A stretch of DNA of 64,000 bases. Origin: CAWDVK01 sp963805715. Its GTDB lineage: Bacteria > Actinomycetota > Actinomycetes > Streptosporangiales > Streptosporangiaceae. The translations under genes were made by a program, and so were the position numbers. The stretch covers positions 62,001 to 126,000 of the forward strand of contig CAWDVK010000001.1 of NCBI GenBank assembly GCA_963805715.1, written 5' to 3'. How positions within the stretch are numbered: the stretch's first letter is position 1; each line of letters starts with the position of its first letter. Of the stretch, positions 42,012 to 50,261 are shown piece after piece. Below the pieces are notes generated by a model. That model searched no databases and was not told the DNA's origin. It was given only the letters and a program-made list of their open reading frames with translations.

Positions 42012-42358
42012 GCGGGGACGCGAGCGGCGACGCCAGCGGGCGGGTCAGCGAGAACGTCAGCGGCGGCGGGCAGCCCCGGTCGCAGTGGCCGCTGTTCGAG
42101 GTATTCCTGCGCGGCAAGCGCGGCCTCAACCACGTGCACGTCGGCTCGCTGCATGCCGCCGACGCGACGATGGCGCTGCATCACGCGCGCGACCTCTATA
42201 CCCGGCGCAACGAGGGCGTCAGCATCTGGGTGGTGCGGGCGGCGGACATCACGGCATCGAGCCCGGAGGAGAAGGACCCCTTCTTCGCGCCGAGCGGCGA
42301 CAAGGTGTACCGCCACCCCACCTTCTACGACATCCCCGACTCCGTTCCGCACATCTGA
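42008..42358 (+). CDS. paaB: phenylacetyl-CoA 1,2-epoxidase subunit B
   Basis: 116 aa small subunit bridging PaaAC dimers. Conserved core WPLFEVFLRGKRGLNHVHVG and SLHAADATMALHHARDLYTR, then GVSIWVVRAADITASSPEEK and FYDIPDSVPHI at the C-terminus. GTG 42008 overlaps the paaA stop. The first ~20 residues are a Ser/Gly/Asp repeat (SGDASGDASG) not found in typical PaaB, so an internal start cannot be excluded, but no better site is seen. Confidence 0.93.
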   Translation: MSGDASGDASGRVSENVSGGGQPRSQWPLFEVFLRGKRGLNHVHVGSLHAADATMALHHARDLYTRRNEGVSIWVVRAADITASSPEEKDPFFAPSGDKVYRHPTFYDIPDSVPHI

Positions 42359-42375
42359 GCAGGCTGGGGACAGTC

Positions 42376-43269
42376 ATGGGTTTCGATACCGCCTACGAGG
42401 CGATCAGCGAGGAAGAGGAAGAGGACCCGGGCCACCGGTGGGCGTACGGCACCGGGTTCACCGACCCGCTGGCCGGCGTGGACACCAGCGTGCCGGACGG
42501 CGTGGACGGCGCTGACCTCGCGACGTACTGCCTGATGCTCGGCGACGATGCGCTGATCATGTCGCACCGGCTGCAGCAGTGGCTGGCCCGCGCGCCCGAG
42601 CTGGAGGAGGAGACGGCGCTGGCGAATATCGCGCTCGATCTGCTCGGGCAGGCCAGGCTGCTGCTGAGCCGGGCGGGCGCGGCCGATGGCACCGGCCGGG
42701 GGGAGGACGATTACGCGTTCGGCCGCCCGGAGCGGGAGTTCCGCAACGTCCGCCTGGCCGAGATCGCGGACGCCGACTTCGCCGGCCTGGTGGCCCGCCT
42801 GCTGGTCTTCAGCACCTGGCGGCTGGCGCTGCTGGCGCGGCTGCGGGACCTGCGCGACCCGGTGCTGGCCGCGGTGGCCGCCAAGGGGGTCAGCGAGATC
42901 ACCTATCACCGCGACTATGCGGCCCAATGGGCCATCCGGCTGGCCGGGGGCACCGAGTACTCGCGCGGTCGGATGCAGGCCGCGCTGGCCGCGGTCGCAC
43001 CGCTCTGCGCCGAGCTGTTCACCGCGACCGGGGCCGAGCGGCGGCTGGCCGCGGCCGGGGTGGCCGCCGACCCGGCCGCGCTGCGTCCCGAGTTCGACGC
43101 CGTCATCGGCCAGGTCATGAGCGCGGCCGGGATGACGTGGCCGGACCGGCCGGGACTGGCGGGCGTGGCCGGCCAGGCCGGCCGCGACGGCGTGCATACC
43201 GAGGCGATGGGCTACCTGCTCGCCGAGCTGCAGAGCGTGGCCCGCGCCCATCCGGGGGCGACATGGTAA
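42376..43269 (+). CDS. paaC: phenylacetyl-CoA 1,2-epoxidase subunit C
   Basis: 297 aa structural partner of PaaA. Recognised by CLMLGDDALIMSHRLQQWLA (~55), ALANIALDLLGQARLLLSRA (~85), FRNVRLAEIADADFAGLVAR and VAAKGVSEITYHRDYAAQWA (~170), with RLAGGTEYSRGRMQ. An acidic N-terminal stretch (EEEEED) is unusual. Start ATG 42376 is 17 nt after paaB. The stop overlaps the paaD ATG by 7 nt. It keeps the fold of PaaA but not all iron ligands, as is normal for PaaC. Confidence 0.94.
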   Translation: MGFDTAYEAISEEEEEDPGHRWAYGTGFTDPLAGVDTSVPDGVDGADLATYCLMLGDDALIMSHRLQQWLARAPELEEETALANIALDLLGQARLLLSRAGAADGTGRGEDDYAFGRPEREFRNVRLAEIADADFAGLVARLLVFSTWRLALLARLRDLRDPVLAAVAAKGVSEITYHRDYAAQWAIRLAGGTEYSRGRMQAALAAVAPLCAELFTATGAERRLAAAGVAADPAALRPEFDAVIGQVMSAAGMTWPDRPGLAGVAGQAGRDGVHTEAMGYLLAELQSVARAHPGATW

Positions 43270-43763
43270 GCGTCCTCGCGCTGGCCCGCGAGATTGCCGA
43301 GTCGGTGCCCGACCCTGAGCTGCCCATGCTCACCCTGGCCGACCTCGGCATCCTGCGCGAGATCCGGGCCGAGGGGACGCGCGTGGTCGTCTCGCTGACG
43401 CCCACGTACTCCGGCTGCCCGGCGATGCGCGAGATGCAGCAGGACGTGGCGCGGCGGCTGACCGCGGCCGGCCTGGAGGCCGAGGTGCGCACCGTGCTCA
43501 GCCCGCCGTGGTCGAGCGACTGGATCACCGGCGAGGGACGCCGCAAGCTCGCCGCGGCCGGCATCGCCCCGCCGCAGCCGGCGCCGCGGCGCGGGGCCGG
43601 CCCGGTTCCGCTGACACTGGCCCCGGTCCGCCGCGACCTGGCCTGCCCGCGCTGCGGCGCCGAGGGTGCCTTGCAGACCGCGGCCTTCAGCGCCACGGCC
43701 TGCAAGGCGCTCTACCGCTGCGCTGCCTGCGGCGAGCCATTCGAGTACATCAAGGAGATCTGA
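43263..43763 (+). CDS. paaD: phenylacetate degradation protein PaaD (MIP18/SufT-like with zinc ribbon)
   Basis: 166 aa. The MIP18 domain (about 1-95: IAESVPDPELPMLTLADLGI, VVVSLTPTYSGCPAMREMQQ, LSPPWSSDWITGEGRRKLAA) carries the conserved Cys of iron-sulfur assembly proteins. The C-terminal zinc ribbon CPRCGAEG ... CAAC is typical of PaaD. It is needed for maturation of the Fe-S reductase PaaE, according to work on the family. Overlaps paaC and is followed by paaE after 2 nt. Confidence 0.94.
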   Translation: MVSVLALAREIAESVPDPELPMLTLADLGILREIRAEGTRVVVSLTPTYSGCPAMREMQQDVARRLTAAGLEAEVRTVLSPPWSSDWITGEGRRKLAAAGIAPPQPAPRRGAGPVPLTLAPVRRDLACPRCGAEGALQTAAFSATACKALYRCAACGEPFEYIKEI

Positions 43764-43765
43764 CC

Positions 43766-44857
43766 GTGACAGCAGCCCCGGCGCCGCCGGCCCGGCCTGG
43801 CCGCGGCCAGTTCCATGAGCTGGCGGTCGCGCGGGTCGACCGGCTCTGCGACGATGCCGTCGCCGTCACCTTCGACGTGCCGCCCGACCTCGCCGAGGCG
43901 TTCCGGTTCCGGCCCGGGCAGTCGCTGACGCTGCGCCGCTTCGTCGGCGGCCGGGACGAGCGCCGCTCCTACTCGATCTGCGCGCCGGCCGGCCAGCCGC
44001 CGCGCATCGGCGTGCGCGAGGTGCCCGGCGGGGCCATCTCCGGGTGGCTGGTCCGCGAGGTCAGGCCGGGCGACCGGATCGAGGTGCAGCCGCCGTCCGG
44101 CTCGTTCACGCCGGACGACCTGGACACCCCGGCCCGGCACGTGCTGATCGCGGCCGGCTCGGGCATCACGCCGGTCCTGTCCATCACCGCGTCAGCACTG
44201 CGCCAGCCCGGTACCGAGGCGATCGTGCTCTACGGGAACCGGCGCGCCGACTCGGTCATGTTCGCGGACGAGATCGCCGACCTGAAGGATTCCTATCCCG
44301 CCCGGCTGCAGCTCGCGCACGTGCTGTCGCGCGAGGCGCAGGAGGTCGAGCTATTCAGCGGCCGGCTGGACGCGGCCAGGCTGCGCCAGCTGCTGCCCGC
44401 CGTGTGCGAGGTCAGCGCGGTCGATCACTGGTGGCTGTGCGGGCCGTTCGGCATGGTCGTCGATGCCATCGAGGTGCTGACCGAGCTGGGCGTGCCGGCC
44501 GGCCGGATCCATCGCGAGCTGTTCTATGTCGAGGAGGCGCCGCCCGCCCAGGAGCACCACGAGGAGCAGCCGCTCACCGGCGGCAGCGAGGTCACGGTGA
44601 TCCTGGACGGCCGGAGCACCACGACCGCGATCCCCCGCGGCACTGCGATCCTGGACGGCGCGCAGCGGGCCCGGCCGGATCTGCCGTTCGCCTGCAAGGG
44701 CGGGGTGTGCGGTACCTGCCGCGCTCAGGTCCGGGCCGGCCAGGTGCGGATGCGCCGCAACTTCGCGCTGGAGCAGGCGGAGATCGACGCCGGCTACGTG
44801 CTCACCTGCCAGTCCCTGCCCGTCACCGGCGAGGTCACCGTCGACTACGACGCCTGA
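43766..44857 (+). CDS. paaE: phenylacetyl-CoA 1,2-epoxidase reductase subunit
   Basis: 363 aa, passes electrons from NAD(P)H to the PaaA di-iron centre. Order: FAD domain (RFRPGQSLTLRR, DERRSYSICAPAGQ ~68), NAD(P) domain (VLIAAGSGITPVLSITAS ~120, VDHWWLCGPFGMVVDAIEVL ~225) and a plant-type [2Fe-2S] ferredoxin domain at the C-terminus (LPFACKGGVCGTCRAQV ~305, last Cys in YVLTCQSLP). GTG 43766 has AAGGAG upstream at the end of paaD. Completes paaABCDE; paaK, paaG, paaH and paaJ are not in this window. Confidence 0.95.
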   Translation: MTAAPAPPARPGRGQFHELAVARVDRLCDDAVAVTFDVPPDLAEAFRFRPGQSLTLRRFVGGRDERRSYSICAPAGQPPRIGVREVPGGAISGWLVREVRPGDRIEVQPPSGSFTPDDLDTPARHVLIAAGSGITPVLSITASALRQPGTEAIVLYGNRRADSVMFADEIADLKDSYPARLQLAHVLSREAQEVELFSGRLDAARLRQLLPAVCEVSAVDHWWLCGPFGMVVDAIEVLTELGVPAGRIHRELFYVEEAPPAQEHHEEQPLTGGSEVTVILDGRSTTTAIPRGTAILDGAQRARPDLPFACKGGVCGTCRAQVRAGQVRMRRNFALEQAEIDAGYVLTCQSLPVTGEVTVDYDA

Positions 44858-44874
44858 GAACGTCCTCGCCGTGG

Positions 44875-45693
44875 TCAGCCGGCGTCGGCCGGGTGCCGGG
44901 AGATAGCGGTGTCGTAGAGCGCCTGCACGCCCCCGCCGAACACGGCGGCATAGGAGACGTTGGGCGTGTCCCCGCCCTGCTGATAGCCGCCGAGTACGCC
45001 GATCACCGTTCCCTCGCCGGTGGCCAGGTTCACGTCGGTCAGGAAGGCACTGCCGCTGGTGCCGTCAGTGAAGTTGTCGCAGTCGAACTCCAGCTGGCCC
45101 GGTCCGAACGCGCTGACCTGGTTCTGGCAGCTGATCGGCTGCTGCTGGTCGTCGGGATAGCCGGTGACCCGCACGACTCCGCCGGCGGGCTGGCCGATGC
45201 CCAGCCGCTCGCCACCGATGATGTCCTGGATGCTGAAGCCGCTGCCGGGCTGGCTGACCTCCAGGAACGCCACGTCGTCGTCCGGATCACTGCTCGCGGC
45301 CCAGGAGGAGTCGACGAAGAAGCGGGTGACCGTCCAGATCCCGTAGGGAGCCTTCCCGCTGTCAAAGGCCGGCACGAAGACCAGGCCGGCCGGGCTGGTG
45401 TCGGAGTAGCCGCTCACGCAGTGGGCGGCGGTGACCAGCAGGTCGCCGGCCGGGCTGTCGATCACGCTGGCGGTGCAGAAATGCGACTCCAGATGGCCGT
45501 CACTCATGCTGAACAGCGCGCCGACCGGCGGGTCGCCATCGGCCACCGGCGCCGCCGCCTTGCTGGCCGCGGGATCGGCAGCCATGGTCGGCCACATCAG
45601 CGCGGCGATGGCCAGGGCCAGCGTGCCAGCCGTCCTCGTCAGCCGAGCGCCGTGCATCAATTGTGTAATTAGTTGCCTTCCGGGCTGATACAT
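44875..45693 (-). CDS. secreted trypsin-like serine protease
   Basis: 272 aa S1-family protease. A signal peptide covers about 1-40 (TAGTLALAIAALMWPTMA hydrophobic core). The catalytic triad is complete: His in LLVTAAHCVSGYSD (~90), Asp in DPDDDVAFLEVSQPG (~140) and Ser in DGTSGSAFLTD (~215). Disulfide Cys pairs are present (HFC/AHC; SCQ/FDCD). Start ATG 45693 has a GGGGAG site; the ATG 39 nt further in (MHGARLTR) is the alternative. It is convergent with paaE (17 bp apart) and divergent from a secreted S33 hydrolase. Confidence 0.9.
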   Translation of the reverse strand: MYQPGRQLITQLMHGARLTRTAGTLALAIAALMWPTMAADPAASKAAAPVADGDPPVGALFSMSDGHLESHFCTASVIDSPAGDLLVTAAHCVSGYSDTSPAGLVFVPAFDSGKAPYGIWTVTRFFVDSSWAASSDPDDDVAFLEVSQPGSGFSIQDIIGGERLGIGQPAGGVVRVTGYPDDQQQPISCQNQVSAFGPGQLEFDCDNFTDGTSGSAFLTDVNLATGEGTVIGVLGGYQQGGDTPNVSYAAVFGGGVQALYDTAISRHPADAG

Positions 45694-45803
45694 TCACTCC
45701 CCTGACTACAGGCTCCGCACGTCGACGGCGATCGTCCTCCCGCGCTACCAGTCATTGTGCCGGGCGCTCCTTAGCAGGTGCTAGGCAGAAGTTTCCCATT
45801 AGC

Positions 45804-45817
45804 TGAGTGATCATTCA
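45804..45817. promoter_or_regulatory. near-perfect dyad between two secreted-hydrolase genes
   Basis: TGAGTGATCATTCA differs from its reverse complement at only two symmetric positions, with a central TGATCA. It lies in an AT-richer gap between the serine protease start (45693) and the S33 hydrolase start (45872), so it may be an operator for one or both. No cognate regulator is adjacent. Confidence 0.35.
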
Positions 45818-45871
45818 TGTTCAGTTCAGCCGGGCACGCGCAGCAACGCGCTCGCTGCCGCCGCTGTTACG

Positions 45872-48112
45872 ATGCCGCGCGTGCACCCAGAACAACGCAG
45901 ATCGGGCCGGACTCGCCCATCAGCGTGCCGGCTGCTCGGCGCTGGCGCGCTATCGGCCGGGCTAGCCGCGCTGGCCGGGCTGGTCGCGGTTCCGGCGCAG
46001 GCGAGCCCGGCAATGGCCAGCACAGTGGCGGCCAGCACAGTGGCGGCCAGCACAGTGGCGGCCAGCACGGCGGCGGCCAGCACGGCGGCGGCCAGCACGG
46101 CGGCGGCCAGCACGGCGGCGGCCAGCACGGCGGCAGCCAGCACGGCGGCAGCCAGCACCGGGGCGGCCCCGCCTGCCGTCACGGGGACGCTGCGGCTCGG
46201 CCTGGTCACGCTGCACCGGTGCCAGGCCGATCCGCTGACGTTCTGCGGCCACGTCATGGTCCCGCTCGACTACTCGTCCGCGGCCAGCCCGCTGATCCGG
46301 ATCGGATTCCGCTGGGTTCCGGCCAGCGGGCCAGCGTCCGGGACCGTGCTGGCGGTGGAAGGGGGCCCTGGTTACGCCTCGTCCGGCTCGCAGTCCCTCT
46401 ACCTGGCCATGCTCGGTCACCTGACGCGGACCCGCAGCCTGCTCATGGTCGACCTGCGCGGAACCGGGAGCTCCACCCCGGTGAACTGCCCTGGCCTGGA
46501 GAACTACGCCAGTCAGGACCAGGCCGGGGGGCGATTCACCCGGCTGGTAGCCGAGTGCGGCGAGCGGCTCAACCACACCTGGCGGTATCGCGGCGGCGGC
46601 TGGGTGCACGCATCGGATCTCTTCAATACCGCCTACTCCGCCCGCGACGTGTCTGGCGTGCTGACGGATCTTCGGCTGGGCCGGGTCGACTTGTACGGCG
46701 ATTCCTACGGCAGCTGGTTCGCCCAGGCTTTCGCGTCCAGTTACCCTGGCCAGCTCCGCTCGGTGACGCTCGACTCGACCTATCAGGTGCTCGACCTCGA
46801 CCCCTGGTACGCCACGACCGTTGTCACGGCCCGCCGCGCCTTCGGCGACGCCTGCGAGCGGTGGCCCGGCTGCGCCAGCGCGGCCCGCGGCTCCGGATCC
46901 GCATGGGCGACGATCGCCGCCCTGGCGCGGCGCCTGGACCGGGCGGCGGTGACCGGCACGACGACGATGCCGGACGGCACCGCGGCGCGGCTCACGGTGA
47001 CCACGGAGACGCTGGTCAACCTGGTCAACAACGCGGGCTTCGACCCGGTCGTGTACCGGGACCTTGATGCTGCGGCGCGTGCGCTGCTGCGGTCCGGCGA
47101 TGCGGCGCCGCTGCTGCGGCTCGCGGCCCTGTCGCTGGGCTACGACGACAGCAACTACCCGCTGCCGGAGTTCAGTGACGGGCTGTACTTCGCCGTGTCG
47201 TGCACGGACTACGTGCAGCTGTTCAGCCGGACTGCGCCTCCGGCCGTCCGGCTCCGGCAGTACCGCGAGGCGCTGCGCCGCGAGCCTGCCCGGACCTTCG
47301 CGCCATTCACTCTCGCGCAGTGGACCGGCATGGATCAGTACACCGAGGCCTACAGCGCGTGCCTGGACTGGCCGGCCCCGGCGCGCCTGATCCCGCCGAT
47401 CACCCGGCGCCCGCCGCTGGTGCCCGGCCGGCTGCCGGTGCTGATCCTGTCCGGTGACCTCGACTCGCTCACTCCGCGGCTGCACGGTGCCGCGCTCGTG
47501 GCCCGGCAGATGGGACCGTCGGCGCGGCTGGTGGTGCTCGCGAACCTCACCCACGTCACCCTGCAGGACGCCAACGACTCCTGTGCCGCGTCGATCTACC
47601 AGCGCTTCGTGCTGCACCCGTCCGGGCTGGCACGGGAAAACGTGTCCTGCGCGGCCAGGGTGACGCCGGTGCACGCGGTGCCCTCGTATCCGGCGCGGCT
47701 CGCCAGCGCCGTGCCCGCCGCGCCCCGGCCGGGCAATACCGCTGACCGCGCTGCCCTGCAGGCCGTCACGGTCGCGCTGGCCAGCGTCGGTGACGAGATC
47801 AGCCGGTACCCGGATCTGACCGGTACGACCGACCTGGGCCTGCGCGGTGGCCGGGTTACCTTCGCGAGTGGCCGGCGGCTGGAGATCACGCTGCGCGGCG
47901 TCCGCTGGGTCACCGACGCCACCGTCAGCGGTCAGGCCTGGTGGGATCAGGCCAGCGGCCAGGTCACCGCGCGGCTGGCCGTGCAGCCCCGCCGCGGCGC
48001 GGCGATCCGGCTAACCGCACGCTGGCTGGTGTTCGCCTCGCCGGCCCAGCGGGCCATGATCACCGGAACGCAGGGCGGGCGCAGGCTGGTCGCGGCCGCC
48101 CCGGCGCCCTGA
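45872..48112 (+). CDS. secreted alpha/beta hydrolase (S33 tripeptidyl-aminopeptidase-like)
   Basis: 746 aa exported hydrolase. A signal peptide (about 18-45, LSAGLAALAGLVAVPAQASP) is followed by ten pentapeptide repeats of the form A-A-S-T-(V/A), then the catalytic domain. That domain has LAVEGGPGYASSGSQ (oxyanion region, ~155), nucleophile elbow DLYGDSYGSWFAQAF (~275) and Asp/His in the TAP-like C-terminal part (VLILSGDLDSLTP ~528, VVLANLTHVTLQD ~558). A further ~130-residue C-terminal region is all-beta-like and not recognised. The start codon is near the divergent promoter; ATG/GTG choice is uncertain. Confidence 0.87.
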   Translation: MPRVHPEQRRSGRTRPSACRLLGAGALSAGLAALAGLVAVPAQASPAMASTVAASTVAASTVAASTAAASTAAASTAAASTAAASTAAASTAAASTGAAPPAVTGTLRLGLVTLHRCQADPLTFCGHVMVPLDYSSAASPLIRIGFRWVPASGPASGTVLAVEGGPGYASSGSQSLYLAMLGHLTRTRSLLMVDLRGTGSSTPVNCPGLENYASQDQAGGRFTRLVAECGERLNHTWRYRGGGWVHASDLFNTAYSARDVSGVLTDLRLGRVDLYGDSYGSWFAQAFASSYPGQLRSVTLDSTYQVLDLDPWYATTVVTARRAFGDACERWPGCASAARGSGSAWATIAALARRLDRAAVTGTTTMPDGTAARLTVTTETLVNLVNNAGFDPVVYRDLDAAARALLRSGDAAPLLRLAALSLGYDDSNYPLPEFSDGLYFAVSCTDYVQLFSRTAPPAVRLRQYREALRREPARTFAPFTLAQWTGMDQYTEAYSACLDWPAPARLIPPITRRPPLVPGRLPVLILSGDLDSLTPRLHGAALVARQMGPSARLVVLANLTHVTLQDANDSCAASIYQRFVLHPSGLARENVSCAARVTPVHAVPSYPARLASAVPAAPRPGNTADRAALQAVTVALASVGDEISRYPDLTGTTDLGLRGGRVTFASGRRLEITLRGVRWVTDATVSGQAWWDQASGQVTARLAVQPRRGAAIRLTARWLVFASPAQRAMITGTQGGRRLVAAAPAP
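46016..46165. repeat. 15-bp coding tandem repeat (A-S-T-V/A-A spacer)
   Basis: Ten in-frame 15-bp units (GCCAGCACAGTGGCG and GCCAGCACGGCGGCG variants) encode an Ala/Ser/Thr spacer directly after the signal peptide of the S33 hydrolase. Such Thr/Ser-rich spacers can be O-mannosylated and hold an enzyme away from the wall; that role is inferred. The first three units share the Val variant and later units the Ala variant, indicating block duplication. Confidence 0.9.
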
Positions 48113-48126
48113 TCCTGCCCGGCTCC

Positions 48127-48228
48127 GGCCGCCGGGAACAGCCGGCCGCCGGGAACAGCCGGCCGCCGGGAACAGCCGGCCGCCGGGAACAGCCGGCCGC
48201 CGGGAACAGCCGGCCGCCGGGAACAGCG
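48127..48228. repeat. 17-bp tandem repeat downstream of the S33 hydrolase
   Basis: Six contiguous units of GGCCGCCGGGAACAGCC at 17-bp spacing, five perfect and the last with one change, just after the stop at 48112. Each unit can pair with its neighbour (GGCCG / CGGCC), so the transcript would be strongly structured; it may slow or end transcription. A degenerate seventh copy follows. Confidence 0.9.
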
Positions 48229-48307
48229 GGCCGCCGGGAGCCGCTCGCCGGATGCAGCCGGAGCAGGTGCTGCTGAACCGGCCGCACGGGCGGCCCGTGG
48301 AAGGGTC

Positions 48308-49204
48308 ATGGACGCAACGCGGCGGGGCCGAGTCAGCGGGCGCGCCGCGCTGCGGGCGGCCGGCGGCGGGCTGCTGCTCGCGATCGGCGCCATGCACCTG
48401 GACTTGTACCTGACTGGGTACCGGACCATCCCGGTGATCGGCTGGCTGTTCCTGCTGCAGGTGATCGCCGCCTTCGGGCTGGCTGCCCTGGTGCTGGCAA
48501 CGGGCAGTCGGCTGGCCGCCGCGGCGGGCGCGGGGCTCGCCCTGAGCACGCTCGGCGGTTACGTGCTGTCGGTGGCGTTCGGCCTCTTCGGGTTCCGGGA
48601 GGTCCGCACGACGGCGGGGATCGCTGCGGGGATCACCGAGATCGCTGCGTTCGCGGTGCTGGCCGCGCTCGCGCTGATCCCGGGGCCGCAGGCCGCGCGG
48701 CAGGCCGGGCGGGGAGGCGCTGCCGCGCGCGCCCTGCTGGCCAGCGCGCAGCGCCGCGCGCGCGGCGCTGCCTGGGTGGTCGCCGGCCTGTCCGTCGTGG
48801 CCGCCGCGGCGCTGGCCGTCGCGCTGGCCGGCGCGGGCAGCCCGGTCGCGGCGAGCCCGGGCTCGCCCGGCGCGATGGTGACGACCGTGCGGATCGGCAG
48901 CGTGACGGTGCTGGCCAGTACCAGGGGCCTGACCCTGTACTGGTTCGCCCCGGACACCGCGACCCGGTCGGCCTGTAACGGATCATGCGCCGCTTACTGG
49001 CCGCCAGTCCGCGGGCCGGTGACGGCCGGCCCTGGCGTCACCGGCACGCTCGGCACGATCCGGCGGGCCGACGGAACTGTGCAGGCCACCTATGACGGCC
49101 ACCCGCTGTACACCTACATCGGCGACAGCGCCCGCGGCCAGGCCAGCGGCAATGACCTGAACCTGAACGGCGGCCTATGGCACGAGGTCACCGTCACGGG
49201 CTGA
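48308..49204 (+). CDS. membrane protein with COG4315 secreted-repeat domain
   Basis: 298 aa. Residues 1-130 have four hydrophobic helices (GGGLLLAIGAMHLDLYLTGY, IGWLFLLQVIAAFGLAALVL, and two more), then a fifth membrane segment VVAGLSVVAAAALAVALAGA (~160) leads to an exported C-terminal domain. That domain carries the Y-x4-D secreted repeat: LTLYWFAPDTATRSACNGSC (~218) and YDGHPLYTYIGDSARGQASG (~262), ending NLNGGLWHEVTVTG. This DUF/COG4315 module is of unknown function in actinobacterial lipoproteins; the polytopic N-terminal half is an unusual fusion. Confidence 0.78.
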   Translation: MDATRRGRVSGRAALRAAGGGLLLAIGAMHLDLYLTGYRTIPVIGWLFLLQVIAAFGLAALVLATGSRLAAAAGAGLALSTLGGYVLSVAFGLFGFREVRTTAGIAAGITEIAAFAVLAALALIPGPQAARQAGRGGAAARALLASAQRRARGAAWVVAGLSVVAAAALAVALAGAGSPVAASPGSPGAMVTTVRIGSVTVLASTRGLTLYWFAPDTATRSACNGSCAAYWPPVRGPVTAGPGVTGTLGTIRRADGTVQATYDGHPLYTYIGDSARGQASGNDLNLNGGLWHEVTVTG

Positions 49205-50261
49205 GCGCGGGGTCTGTCGGACCTGCCTGGTCTGCCGGACCTGCCGCCGGAGCGCGGGCCTTGCGGGCGTCGATCCACGCATCGACGATCGCCCAGTGCG
49301 CTCGCAGCCACTGGTAGCGATCATCGGGGCCGATCCGCAGGGCCGGGGCCCGCTCGTACCACCAGCGGATGGTCATGGGCCGGCCGGTCAGCGGCAGGGC
49401 GTCCCAGACCTGCCGCACGGTCACCAGATCATCGATCCCGGTGTGCGCGACGACGACCACGTCCAGGTCCGGGCGGGCGGCCAGGCAGGCCAGCACCCCG
49501 CCCGGCCGCGGCGGCAGGACGTGGGCGTTGGCCGCCGCCTCCGCAGCTGCCCGGTGTTCCCCGTCCCGGCGGAGCCGGGCGATCGCGTGCCGGAATCGGC
49601 GGGGAGTCCAGTTCCGGCCCTCAGGGAAGATCAGCATCGCGTCGCTGCCGTGCAGGCGGCGAGCCCGGTCGGCTAGCCGCTCGGTGACATCCTCGGTGGC
49701 CCGGCGGCGGGCCGGCAGGAAGCAGGCCGACAGCCGGCCCAGCACGATGTCCAGGCCGGGATCCCACTGCAGGGTCTCCTTGAGCACGATGACCGGCCGC
49801 CGGTCGTACCGCGACAGCAGCAGGTCGACCAGCGTGAACGAGTCGCCGAGCCCGCCGTGCCTGGCCAGGACCAGCAGCGGGTGATCGGCCCGGATGCCGT
49901 CCTCCGGCGGTTCCTCCAGCCGGACACCGAAGCCGAGCAGCGGCGGTCCTGCCGCGACGATCCGCGACAGCGCCCAGCGCAGCAGCCGCGCATGGGCGGA
50001 GATCCAGCGCTGCTCGTCGCGCCGGCCGGGCAGCGGGCGGCGGAGCCAGAGCGCGGCCGCGGCCAGCACCAGGCTGACGTCCGCTAGCACGTACGTGGCG
50101 GCGAACAGGGCCAGCCGGGCCGGCCGCCGCCGGCGGCTGAGCGGCGTGACGAGCACGGTCCCCGCCGCGACCAGGACGAAGATCAGGGCCAGCGCTGCGG
50201 CGAGCGGCAGCCACAGCGGGGCGAGGATGGCCCGCCGGATCGCCGTGGGCGGCGGCCTCAT
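49194..50261 (-). CDS. PlsC-like 1-acyl-glycerol-phosphate acyltransferase
   Basis: 355 aa. Two N-terminal membrane segments (LPLAAALALIFVLVAAGTVL, FAATYVLADVSLVLAAAALW) anchor an acyltransferase domain with the H-x4-D motif in LLVLARHGGLGDSFTL (~128) and the substrate motif AMLIFPEGRNWTPRR (~215). It likely acylates a lysophospholipid or related acceptor at the membrane. ATG 50261 overlaps the stop of the patatin gene, so the two lipid-active proteins are made together, one hydrolase and one acyltransferase. Its 3' end overlaps the COG4315 gene tail by 11 bp. Confidence 0.85.
   Translation of the reverse strand: MRPPPTAIRRAILAPLWLPLAAALALIFVLVAAGTVLVTPLSRRRRPARLALFAATYVLADVSLVLAAAALWLRRPLPGRRDEQRWISAHARLLRWALSRIVAAGPPLLGFGVRLEEPPEDGIRADHPLLVLARHGGLGDSFTLVDLLLSRYDRRPVIVLKETLQWDPGLDIVLGRLSACFLPARRRATEDVTERLADRARRLHGSDAMLIFPEGRNWTPRRFRHAIARLRRDGEHRAAAEAAANAHVLPPRPGGVLACLAARPDLDVVVVAHTGIDDLVTVRQVWDALPLTGRPMTIRWWYERAPALRIGPDDRYQWLRAHWAIVDAWIDARKARAPAAGPADQAGPTDPALSP

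Noticed and set aside
41812..42375. Extended N-terminus for paaC
   Set aside because: It overlaps paaA and paaB in another frame and is Arg-rich. ATG 42376 gives the family's normal start and length.
46016..48228. CRISPR array suggested by regular repeats near 46.0 and 48.1 kb
   Set aside because: Units are contiguous with no spacers, 15 or 17 bp long, one of them coding, and no cas genes are nearby. They are ordinary tandem repeats.
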